Shown piece by piece: positions 14,796 to 22,637 of a DNA stretch of 64,000 nt. Source of the DNA: JAPLJC01 sp052326585. Its GTDB lineage: Bacteria > Desulfobacterota > Desulfobaccia > Desulfobaccales > 0-14-0-80-60-11. The notes under the pieces are model-generated. The model was given only the letters and a program-made list of their open reading frames with translations, ran no database searches and was not told where the DNA came from. The position numbers were made by a program, and so were the translations under genes. Positions within the stretch are counted from its first letter, which is position 1; every line of letters begins with the position of its first letter. Location: NCBI GenBank assembly GCA_052326585.1, contig JBKQLU010000038.1, positions 24,262 through 88,261 on the forward strand. Direction: 5' to 3'.

Positions 14796-15686
14796 TTGAA
14801 TAAGATTATCCTTATTCAACTTGTAGTTTCCGGCCTGCTGATGGGCGGCGTCTACGCCCTGATCTCCATTGGGCTGACCCTGATCTTCGGGGTGATGCGC
14901 ATCGTCAATTTTGCCCATGGCGAGTTTCTCATGATCGCCATGTTCGCCTGCTTTTGGATAGTAAAGCTGACTGGACTCTCCCCCTATGAGGCGGCTCCGT
15001 TGGTGGTTCTCCTGCTCTTTCTGTTCGGGGCGCTCACCTACATCTTCATCATCCGCCGTACCATCGGCTCGCCCATGGTAGTGCAGATATTTGCCACGGT
15101 CGGGCTTGGTCTCTTTATGCAGAATACCGCGCTGGCGCTGTGGTCAGGCGATTATCGGACGATTCAATCGCCGGCAGCCAACGCCGTCCTTAAGTTTTCC
15201 GGGGTCCAGGTCAGCTTCGCGCTTCTCGTCGCCTTCCTGGTGGCCATTACCATAACCGTGGTGCTCTTCGGTTTTATGGCCTGGACCTATTCCGGCCGGG
15301 CCATAAGGGCAACCGTGCAGGACCGCACCGCCGCCCAGCTTATGGGGATCAATATCGACAAAGTCTTCTTGCTGACGTTTGCTCTCGGGTCCGCACTGGT
15401 TGGTATCGCCGGGGCCCTGCTGGCTCCCAGCTACCCTATCTTTCCCTCGGTGGGCACCAATTTCGGGCTGGCGTCCTTCGTGGTGGTAGTGTTGGGCGGC
15501 ATGGGCAGTATGACCGGGGCCCTTTTCGGGGGGCTGCTGATTGGCCTGGCACAAACCCTCAGTGGTTTCTTTATCGACCCTGGTCTGGAAACAGCCGTCT
15601 ACTTCGCATTCTTCATCTTGGTTCTGGTATTCCGGCCGACCGGGCTCTTTGGTCAACGCGGCGCGGAGGAGATGGGTCTCAAATGA
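14796..15686 (+). CDS. livH: Branched-chain-type ABC transporter permease LivH
   Basis: A 296-residue inner-membrane permease with about eight hydrophobic segments. Family marks: QLVVSGLLMGGVYALISIGL, IFGVMRIVNFAHGEFLM, RAIRATVQDRTAAQLMGIN (the EAA-like cytoplasmic loop), and VVLGGMGSMTGALFGGLLIG. The chosen start is TTG at 14796, preceded by CTGGAGG; a further TTG lies 12 codons upstream without a site. Stop overlaps livM (ATGA). It pairs with LivM to form the channel. Confidence 0.92.
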   Translation: MNKIILIQLVVSGLLMGGVYALISIGLTLIFGVMRIVNFAHGEFLMIAMFACFWIVKLTGLSPYEAAPLVVLLLFLFGALTYIFIIRRTIGSPMVVQIFATVGLGLFMQNTALALWSGDYRTIQSPAANAVLKFSGVQVSFALLVAFLVAITITVVLFGFMAWTYSGRAIRATVQDRTAAQLMGINIDKVFLLTFALGSALVGIAGALLAPSYPIFPSVGTNFGLASFVVVVLGGMGSMTGALFGGLLIGLAQTLSGFFIDPGLETAVYFAFFILVLVFRPTGLFGQRGAEEMGLK

Positions 15687-16726
15687 GCCAGGGGCTGCCA
15701 GAAAAACCTCTCGCGGCAGGCGGCCGGGGCTGGGCTTCCCCAGCCGGCGATCTTCTGCGCCGCTATCGCGGCCTCCTTGCCATAGGAGGACTGGTGTTGC
15801 TGCCTCTTGTGGTGCGACAGCCCTACTATAGAGAGATAATCGGGCTCATTTTTCTTTGGAGCGCCATGGCTGGGGCCTGGAATATCGTCGGCGGCTATGC
15901 CGGCAAGTTTTCTTTGGGACATGCGGCCTTTTTTGGAGTGGGGGCCTACACTTCGGCGCTGCTCTACACCCGTTTGGGCATATCTCCCTGGATCGGCATA
16001 TTTGCCGGCATGGCCCTCTCCGTCCTCCTGGCCCTCTTCATCGGCATGGTGACACTGCGCCTCAAGGGCAAGTTTTTTGCGTTATGCACCATCGCTTTTG
16101 GCCAGTTAATGGAGATCATGGCGGTATATCTGCGCAGTGTCACGGGTGGCTCCGAGGGGCTTTTGATACCGTTTAAACCCGGCATCCTGACGCTCACTTT
16201 CTCCAGCAAGCTGGCCTGGGTCTATATCTTTGGCGGACTGATGCTCACGGTTTACGGCATTTCCCGTTGGCTGGAGCGGAGCGCCCTGGGTTACAAATTG
16301 ATTGCCCTTCGAGAAGATGAAGATGCCGCCGAAGCTCTGGGGGTGAATACCTTGTGGGCCAAGCTCGCCTCCATCTCCTTGAGCGCGGCTTTGACTTCCC
16401 TGGGCGGGTCTCTTTTTGCGCAATATTTCGCCTGGCTGGAACCCGGTTTCTGTCTGTCGCTGGACCTCTCCATTCAATTCGCGCTCTTTGCCATCATCGG
16501 GGGCATGGGCACTGCCATCGGCCCCATACTGGGCGCCTCGCTCATGACCCCCCTGCAGATTTTCCTGCGGTCCGCCTTCGGGGGCGCCGCGGCCAGCGGG
16601 GTCAGCATGGCAATCTATGGACTGCTGTTGGTCCTGGTGGTGTTATTCATTCCCAAGGGCATCGTGGTGGAGGTAGGCGACCGTCTGCGCCGGCGGTCGG
16701 CCCGGCGCCGTTCTCTACCGGCATAA
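15683..16726 (+). CDS. livM: Branched-chain-type ABC transporter permease LivM
   Basis: A 347-residue membrane permease, overlapping livH by 4 bp (translational coupling). Typical blocks are AWNIVGGYAGKFSLGHAAFF, TLRLKGKFFALCTIAFGQLM, the EAA-like ALREDEDAAEALGVNTLWAK, and IIGGMGTAIGPILGA. The C-terminus is Arg-rich (RLRRRSARRRSLPA). About nine to ten hydrophobic helices. The two permeases and two ATPases are complete, so the importer should be functional. Confidence 0.92.
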   Translation: MSQGLPEKPLAAGGRGWASPAGDLLRRYRGLLAIGGLVLLPLVVRQPYYREIIGLIFLWSAMAGAWNIVGGYAGKFSLGHAAFFGVGAYTSALLYTRLGISPWIGIFAGMALSVLLALFIGMVTLRLKGKFFALCTIAFGQLMEIMAVYLRSVTGGSEGLLIPFKPGILTLTFSSKLAWVYIFGGLMLTVYGISRWLERSALGYKLIALREDEDAAEALGVNTLWAKLASISLSAALTSLGGSLFAQYFAWLEPGFCLSLDLSIQFALFAIIGGMGTAIGPILGASLMTPLQIFLRSAFGGAAASGVSMAIYGLLLVLVVLFIPKGIVVEVGDRLRRRSARRRSLPA

Positions 16727-16740
16727 CCGAGGTTGGTCCC

Positions 16741-17508
16741 ATGCTGCTGGAAACATCCGCTCTTACCATGCGCTTCGGAGGTTTGGTCGCCGTGAAGAAC
16801 GTCGGCCTCCAGATAGGCGGGCATGAGCTGGTGGGGCTGATCGGCCCCAATGGCGCCGGAAAGACCACCTTATTTAACGTGATCAGCGGCTATTACGCTC
16901 CTTCGGAGGGGCGGGTGGTCTTCGCGGGACATGACTTGATCGGGTGGAAGCCGCATCGCATCACCCGCCTGGGTCTCTGCCGCACCTTTCAGTTGACCCG
17001 GCCTTTCAGCCACCTGAGCCTGCTGGACAATGCCCTGGTGGGGGCGCTCTGCCACGAGCGGCATCCCAAAGCGGCCCGGGAAGTGGCTGAATGGGCGCTG
17101 GAGCAAGTAGGCCTCTTCGAGCGGGCCGCCGATCTGGCCCAGGGGCTGCCCATCGGACTTCGGAAGAAGCTGGAGCTGGCCCGGGCGCTGGCCACCAAGC
17201 CCAGGCTCCTGCTCCTGGACGAAGTCATGGGAGGTCTGAGCCAGCCGGAGGTTCGGGAGATGTCGGCTACCATTACCCGCCTCCACGCCTCGGGCATCGG
17301 TGTGGTGCTGATCGAGCATGTCATGGCCGCGGTTATGTGCCTCTGCCAACGGATCTTCGTGCTCCATCATGGCGAACTGGTCGCCAGGGGAACGCCGGCT
17401 GAGATCTGCAAAGACCGGCGGGTGATTGAAGCCTACCTGGGTGAATCCTACGCCAATCCAGCGGAATGCCGGGACCCGGGGGCTACTGAACCAGCGGCGG
17501 TTCCTTAA
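16741..17508 (+). CDS. livG: ABC transporter ATP-binding protein LivG
   Basis: A 255-residue ATPase. Walker A is GPNGAGKTTLF; the Q-loop region is CRTFQLTRPF; the signature region reads LPIGLRKKLELARALA instead of the usual LS/YGxQxxLEIARAL; Walker B is LLLLDEVMGGLS, in which the Pro of LDEP is replaced by Val. The H-loop His is present (VLIEHVM). Start ATG at 16741, 14 bp after livM; the open frame extends 129 codons upstream inside livM and is ignored. Deviations from consensus could lower ATPase efficiency, but all catalytic residues remain. Confidence 0.92.
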   Translation: MLLETSALTMRFGGLVAVKNVGLQIGGHELVGLIGPNGAGKTTLFNVISGYYAPSEGRVVFAGHDLIGWKPHRITRLGLCRTFQLTRPFSHLSLLDNALVGALCHERHPKAAREVAEWALEQVGLFERAADLAQGLPIGLRKKLELARALATKPRLLLLDEVMGGLSQPEVREMSATITRLHASGIGVVLIEHVMAAVMCLCQRIFVLHHGELVARGTPAEICKDRRVIEAYLGESYANPAECRDPGATEPAAVP

Positions 17509-17529
17509 AGGATATTTAGGCCAGGTCCT

Positions 17530-18237
17530 ATGTTGCTCAGCATAAATAGTCTCTATTCCTACTATGGCGATGTTGAAGCGCTGCATGGGGTCTCCATTAA
17601 AATTGACGCTGGCCAAATTGTGGCTCTGGTCGGGCCCAATGCGGCTGGCAAAAGCACCATGATCAATTGCATCTCCGGCATCATTGCCCGGAAGACCGGA
17701 GAAATCGAGTTCCAGGGGAAGCGGATCGACCAGCTGCCGCCGCACCGAATTGTTGAACTGGGGCTGGTGCAAATTCCGGAGGGCCGCCGGGTCTTCCCTT
17801 TCATGAGCGTCATGGAGAACCTGGAAATGGGCTGCTATTGCCGCAAGGCCAGGGCCCACAAAAAAGAGAACCTGATCCGGGTCCTGGACTTGCTCCCGGT
17901 GTTGCAGGAACGGCGGCAGCAACTGGCGGGATCCCTGTCCGGCGGCGAACAGCAGATGCTGGCTGTCGGGCGTGGTCTCATGGCGGAGCCGAAACTCCTG
18001 ATGCTGGACGAGCCCACTATGGGGCTGGCGCCTCTCTTTGTCGAAAAAGTCTTCGAACTGGCCCGGAGTATCCGCTCTCAGGGCACACCGGTGCTGCTTA
18101 TCGAACAGAATGTCCATCACGCCTTCTCCATCGCCGATTTTGGCTATGTCATAGAGAATGGCAGCATCGTCCTGGCGGACACGGGCGCGCGCTTGCTGCA
18201 AGACGACCGCCTGACCAAGGCCTACCTCGGTATGTAA
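17530..18237 (+). CDS. livF: ABC transporter ATP-binding protein LivF
   Basis: A 235-residue ATPase with canonical motifs: Walker A GPNAAGKSTM, signature LSGGEQQMLAVGRGLM, Walker B LLMLDEPTMGLAP, H-loop LIEQNVHHA. It begins MLLSINSLYSYYGDVEALHGV as LivF proteins do. It follows livG by 21 bp. Together with LivG it energises the LivHM channel. Confidence 0.93.
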   Translation: MLLSINSLYSYYGDVEALHGVSIKIDAGQIVALVGPNAAGKSTMINCISGIIARKTGEIEFQGKRIDQLPPHRIVELGLVQIPEGRRVFPFMSVMENLEMGCYCRKARAHKKENLIRVLDLLPVLQERRQQLAGSLSGGEQQMLAVGRGLMAEPKLLMLDEPTMGLAPLFVEKVFELARSIRSQGTPVLLIEQNVHHAFSIADFGYVIENGSIVLADTGARLLQDDRLTKAYLGM

Positions 18238-18289
18238 GGAGTGGGCGCGATTTGGCCAAGGCCATGACCTCAGCAAAGAGGCATAAACT

Positions 18290-19018
18290 ATGAAGCCCAA
18301 GGCTCTCAATGACCACTTACGGCTCAGTGAAAAGGCCTACAACGCCTTGAAAGAGCACATACTGACAGTGGATCTCAGGGACCAACCCCCTAGCAGCAAA
18401 TTAGATGAAAAGGAGCTGGTGGCCCAGCTAAAAATGAGCCGCACGCCGGTGCGGGAAGCCATTAATCGGCTGGCCGCAGAAGGTTTCCTGGAAGTGGTGC
18501 CCTACAAAGGGGTATTTATTGTCAGGAAAAGCAAGAAGGAAATAGTGGCGATTCTTAGGGTACGCGCCACCCTGGAAGGCATGTCGGTTCGTTTGGCCAC
18601 CCCTAATTTCAGCCGCAAAGACTTTGCCAGAATGAGGGCCATGTTTACTCCGTTTCTTAATTCATCTCTCGAAAAACAACGCTACGAATTTTCTCAGGCG
18701 AATATCAAATTTCATGAATTTATCTTAAAGCGCAGCGACTGCGGTATCTTGATTGATATCGCCAGGACCCTCTATGACCATATGCGTTTTATCCGCTTTC
18801 ATACTTCCAGTTTTCTACCCCGGTTAAAGAGCGCCCTGGCGCAACATCTGGAACTGATAGATTTGTTTGAAAAAGGTGATGCCGACAAGGCGGAAAGACT
18901 TATGCGGGCCCACATTGAAGAATCGGCCCAATACCTGGATAAATGGGAGCAATTATATGACGATGCCGCGCCGCAGGCCGGGACCGGGAAAATCTTCAGA
19001 TCAAGGGCGGAAGCCTGA
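18290..19018 (+). CDS. GntR-family transcriptional regulator, FCD subfamily
   Basis: A 242-residue regulator. Residues about 12-78 are the winged HTH (KAYNALKEHIL, LDEKELVAQLKMSRTPVREAINRLAAEGFLEVVPYKG; compare the motif positions only). Residues about 90-220 are the all-helical FCD ligand domain with the usual metal-binding pattern (ASP/HIS residues in NIKFHEFILKRSDC, HLELIDLFEKGDADKAERLMRAHIE). It lies inside the transporter/methyltransferase island in the same direction and probably represses the island in the absence of substrate. A matching operator-like palindrome overlaps the promoter at 13154-13180. Confidence 0.9.
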   Translation: MKPKALNDHLRLSEKAYNALKEHILTVDLRDQPPSSKLDEKELVAQLKMSRTPVREAINRLAAEGFLEVVPYKGVFIVRKSKKEIVAILRVRATLEGMSVRLATPNFSRKDFARMRAMFTPFLNSSLEKQRYEFSQANIKFHEFILKRSDCGILIDIARTLYDHMRFIRFHTSSFLPRLKSALAQHLELIDLFEKGDADKAERLMRAHIEESAQYLDKWEQLYDDAAPQAGTGKIFRSRAEA

Positions 19019-19166
19019 CCATGGTAAAAAATGCTGCATATGATGACAGCACATAATAATGCTTGCAGGCAGCCAACCTTCTGGTGGTACCAATAATAAT
19101 ACCCGGATTAACCTGGCTGGGATTGATTAACACCCTGAAGATTAACCTGAGGAGGGGCACAGCAAT

Positions 19167-19802
19167 ATGGATATCCTGAAGCGCCTTGGTGAGGCTGTGA
19201 TCGCAGGTAAAATAGGCGAGATTGAAGACCTGACTCGCGAGGCCATCGACAATAACTATGAGCCGCTGCAAATCATCAACCAGGGATTGCTCCCCGGCAT
19301 GGAAGTCGTCGGTACCTGTTTTAAAGCGGAGGAGATGTATATCCCTGAGGTTCTGCTCAGCGCCGAGACTATGAAAAAAGCGGTTAATCTACTTAAGCCG
19401 CTGTTGGTGAGCGGCACTTTCGGGCAGGCGGGCAAGGTGGTGATTGGCACTGTAAAAAGCGATTACCATGATGTCGGGAAAAATATCGTCATCATGCTCA
19501 TGGAAGCGGCGGGCTACGAGGTCATCGATCTCGGCATGGATGTAGCGGAGCTGAGCTTCATTGAAACGGTTGCGGAGCAGAAGCCGGATGTGATCGGGAT
19601 GAGCGCCATGCTCACGACCACCATGATGGAAATGCAAAAAGTCATCGACCTTTTAAAAGAGCGCCATCTGCGAGATAAGGTCAAAGTCATTATCGGCGGC
19701 GCGCCGGTAAACCAATTATTCAACGATCAGATCGGTGCGGATGGCTATGGGGAGAATGCGGCCACTGCCGTCGACCTCCTGAAGAGACTGGTAAGACATT
19801 AA
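19167..19802 (+). CDS. Corrinoid (cobalamin-binding) methyltransferase protein, MtbC/MttC type
   Basis: A 211-residue cytoplasmic methyl carrier. Residues 1-85 are the helical cap domain (B12-binding_2); residues 90-211 are the Rossmann-like B12 domain with the cobalt-ligating DxHxxG (KSDYHDVGKNI), the SxL motif (GMSAMLTTTM) and the GG motif (IIGGAPV). Such proteins take a methyl group from a substrate-specific methyltransferase and hand it to tetrahydrofolate or CoM through a second one. TGAGGAGGGG lies upstream of the ATG. It is followed after 26 bp by a UroD-family methyltransferase, its likely partner. All key residues are present. Confidence 0.93.
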   Translation: MDILKRLGEAVIAGKIGEIEDLTREAIDNNYEPLQIINQGLLPGMEVVGTCFKAEEMYIPEVLLSAETMKKAVNLLKPLLVSGTFGQAGKVVIGTVKSDYHDVGKNIVIMLMEAAGYEVIDLGMDVAELSFIETVAEQKPDVIGMSAMLTTTMMEMQKVIDLLKERHLRDKVKVIIGGAPVNQLFNDQIGADGYGENAATAVDLLKRLVRH

Positions 19803-19828
19803 TCCGACTCCAATCAAGGAGAAAATTC

Positions 19829-20878
19829 ATGAGTGCAAGCCAACAAATGACTTCCAGGGAAAGGGTTATGGAGGCTATAGCGCACCGGGAACCCGACCGG
19901 GTGCCCATTGTGATTGCTTCCCGGGAAATTGCCATCCGTTATGCCGGATATACCTTTGCCGATATTTGGGCCGATGGCGATAGATATGTGGAAGCCCAGT
20001 CCAGGTTGATCGAAGATTTCCATCTGGACGCCGCCTTCGACATCTGGTGTACGCCCGCGGTCGATGAGGCCCTGGGGGCGCACCTGGAATTACCCCCGGA
20101 CGATGCCCCCTGGATCCCGCGGCCGCTGCTGAAAGAGAAGAGCGACATTAAGAACCTGAAGACTAAAATCGATCCGCAAAGGGACGGGCGGATGCCTTTC
20201 CTTCTCAATGTCGTGCGCGGCCTCAGAGCAAAACTGGGGGAGCACATCCCGATCTGCGCGTGGGTGTCGCCCCCTTTCCGCACGGCGTGCATGTTAAGAG
20301 GCTCCAGTCAGCTCTACCTCGACATCATGCTCGACCCTGGTTTCGTCAAAGAGTTGATCGAGACCGTGACCGGTCCCTGTACCGCCTATGGCAAGGCCCT
20401 TACCGATGCCGGCGCCGACATCATTTGCCTGTCGAATCCCGTCGCCAATAAAGATTGCATCAGGTACGCCCACTACAAGGAATTCTCCCATCCTTACAGC
20501 AAGCGCATGTTCTCGGATATCAAGGCTCATAAGGATGTCAAGATCATGTACCATACCTGCGGCAACTGGAATGACCGTTTTGATCTGGTCACGGACGAAA
20601 ACGTCGATATCCTGCACGTGGACAAGGTGGATTTGGCAGATATCAAGAAGAACTTTGGCTCCAAGGTTACCCTCATGGGCAATGTCAGGACTGTAGATAC
20701 GCTGCTCCAGGGGACGCCGGCACAGGTCGAAGCCGAAGCGGCCTTGTGCATCGCCAAGGCTGCCAAGGGAGGGGGCTTTTTCCTTTCGGCCGACTGCACC
20801 GTCCCCCCGGGGGTGCCCCCTGACAATCTCAGGGCCCTGGTAAACGTTGCCCTGAGCAAAGGTCGATATCCTCTCTAA
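19829..20878 (+). CDS. UroD-family corrinoid methyltransferase (MtaA/MtbA/CmuA-like)
   Basis: A 349-residue protein of the uroporphyrinogen decarboxylase/methyltransferase superfamily. The N-terminal SRERVMEAIAHREPDRVPI is the family opening. The zinc-binding H-x-C...C set of MtaA-type methyltransferases is present: MYHTCGNWNDR near residue 240 and SADCTVPPGVPPDNLRAL near the C-terminus. It also has GADIICLSNPVANKDCI and LMGNVRTVDTLLQGTP. The true decarboxylase active-site residues are not obvious, supporting a methyltransferase. It may transfer methyl from substrate to the adjacent corrinoid protein, or from that to folate; which cannot be decided here, because no MttB-type enzyme is encoded in the window. 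Confidence 0.88.
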   Translation: MSASQQMTSRERVMEAIAHREPDRVPIVIASREIAIRYAGYTFADIWADGDRYVEAQSRLIEDFHLDAAFDIWCTPAVDEALGAHLELPPDDAPWIPRPLLKEKSDIKNLKTKIDPQRDGRMPFLLNVVRGLRAKLGEHIPICAWVSPPFRTACMLRGSSQLYLDIMLDPGFVKELIETVTGPCTAYGKALTDAGADIICLSNPVANKDCIRYAHYKEFSHPYSKRMFSDIKAHKDVKIMYHTCGNWNDRFDLVTDENVDILHVDKVDLADIKKNFGSKVTLMGNVRTVDTLLQGTPAQVEAEAALCIAKAAKGGGFFLSADCTVPPGVPPDNLRALVNVALSKGRYPL

Positions 20879-20937
20879 GCCCGGGCCGGTTGCTCACCCG
20901 GTCCTTTTCCACCTCGAGCGCAGGAAGGATTTAAGAG

Positions 20938-22548
20938 ATGCAATACATTACAGCACACCAGCTTAAGGACATTCTCAAGAGCGACAACGAGTTCGCCCTG
21001 TTGGACGTGAGGGAGCGCAACCCTTTTTCCCGGGAACACCTTCTGCTCTCCTCCTGCGTGCCGTTGGGCCAGCTCGAAGTCATGATCGGCGACCTGGTGC
21101 CGCGCCTGGCGACCCCAATCGTGCTCATCGGTGATGGCCCCGGGGATGTCTGGGGCCTGGAGGCAAGAGCGGCCCGGCGACTCAAGGAGCTGGGTTACCT
21201 CCAGGTATCGATCCTGCAAGACGGAATTGCAGGCTGGCGTGAGGCCGGATTTGAGCTTTTCTCCGGCGTCGGCGCTTATAGCAAGGCCTTTGGCGAGTGG
21301 ATTGCCGAGACCTACCATACGCCTTTCATATCTCCACAAGAAGAGCACCAAAAGCTGGCCAACCACGAAAAACAATTTATTCTGGATTGCCGGCCAACGA
21401 GTGAATATCACCGTATGACCATCCCGGGAAGCACCAACGCCCCGGGCGCGGATCTTCTTTACCGGGTCCACGACGCCGTGACCGATCCAGGCACCATGAT
21501 CGTAGTCCATTGCGCCGGACGAACCCGGGGCATCATCGGGACGCAATCGCTGGTCAACGCCGGTATCCCGAATCGGGTTGCGGCCTTGGAAAATGGCACC
21601 ATGGGCTGGCAGCTAAGCGGATTCGAACTCGATTACGGGCAGACCCGAATGGCGCCGGCGCCTTCAGGCGCAGGGCTTGCCAAGGCCAGGGAAGGCGCCG
21701 CCAGGGTAGCCGAACGCTTCGGTGTCAGAAAGATTGGGCCCGACACTCTGAAAAAGTGGATGCGGGAGAGCCGCGACCGGACTCTCTATGTCATCGATGT
21801 GCGGCTTCCGGATGAATTCGCCGCCGGGCATCTGGAGGGTTCCCGTAATGTCCAGGGCGGGCAACTTATTCAAGCAACTGATGAATATATCAGCGTTTTT
21901 AACGCTCGCCTGGTACTACTGGACGATACCGAAGTCCGGGCCACCCTGACTGCCTCCTGGTTAATTCAGATGGGCTGGCGCGATTGTTGGGTGCTGGAAA
22001 ATGGGATCACCGGCTTGCCTCTGCTTCAGGGTCCAGCCAGCTCGAGCCTGCCTGGCTTGGAGAAGGCCCGGACCCTGACCGCCGGGGAGCTGGCGTTGCT
22101 CTTGCGGCACCCTGATAAAGAGAGAGTGATAATCGACGTGGCTGCCAGTGGATATTACCGGGAGAAACATGTCCCCGGGGGCTGCTGGGCAATACGTTCC
22201 CGCCTGGCCGCGGATTTGTCAAAAGTCCAGCCCATAAAGACGCTTATTCTAACCTCTGAAGATGGCACCTTAGCCCATCTGGCCGCCAGAGATTTACAGG
22301 AGATGAAATTTGGGCCTGAGGTCCTCGTCTTGGCTGGGGGAACAACGGCCTGGATTAACGCCGGGCTTCCGGCGGCGGCGGGTATGGAGCGCGCCCTCAG
22401 CGAGCCGGACGACACGTGGTATATGCCCTATATGCACCCGGATGCTCCAGAAGAGGCAAAACGGGACTACATAAAATGGGAGCTTGGCCTGGTGGCGCAG
22501 ATTGAACGTGACGGGACTGCTAAATTCCGGACATTTCCGGCTCACTGA
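20938..22548 (+). CDS. Four-domain rhodanese-like protein
   Basis: A 536-residue cytoplasmic protein made of four consecutive rhodanese domains (about 1-115, 125-235, 265-365, 375-490) plus a C-terminal tail. Only the second has an active-site Cys loop (IVVHCAGRTRGIIG). At the equivalent position the first has IVLIGDGPGD, the third LVLLDDTEVRA and the fourth LILTSEDGTLA. Rhodaneses carry sulfane sulfur on that Cys. Four-domain members with one live site are known in proteobacteria, often near organosulfur degradation genes. Its place between the corrinoid methyltransferase and the Mo/W enzyme suggests that sulfur is released or carried in this pathway. CAGGAAGG precedes the ATG. Confidence 0.88.
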   Translation: MQYITAHQLKDILKSDNEFALLDVRERNPFSREHLLLSSCVPLGQLEVMIGDLVPRLATPIVLIGDGPGDVWGLEARAARRLKELGYLQVSILQDGIAGWREAGFELFSGVGAYSKAFGEWIAETYHTPFISPQEEHQKLANHEKQFILDCRPTSEYHRMTIPGSTNAPGADLLYRVHDAVTDPGTMIVVHCAGRTRGIIGTQSLVNAGIPNRVAALENGTMGWQLSGFELDYGQTRMAPAPSGAGLAKAREGAARVAERFGVRKIGPDTLKKWMRESRDRTLYVIDVRLPDEFAAGHLEGSRNVQGGQLIQATDEYISVFNARLVLLDDTEVRATLTASWLIQMGWRDCWVLENGITGLPLLQGPASSSLPGLEKARTLTAGELALLLRHPDKERVIIDVAASGYYREKHVPGGCWAIRSRLAADLSKVQPIKTLILTSEDGTLAHLAARDLQEMKFGPEVLVLAGGTTAWINAGLPAAAGMERALSEPDDTWYMPYMHPDAPEEAKRDYIKWELGLVAQIERDGTAKFRTFPAH

Positions 22549-22637
22549 AATAGATGGGCAGGTGCGGGAGCAGCCAAAGACCTAGAACTCCCGCGGCCTT
22601 ACCCGTTGATTCTTCGGGCCCTTGGCTCCTAGAACCC

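Noticed and set aside
16354..16740. N-terminal extension of LivG
   Set aside because: It overlaps livM in another frame; ATG 16741 gives the normal LivG start.
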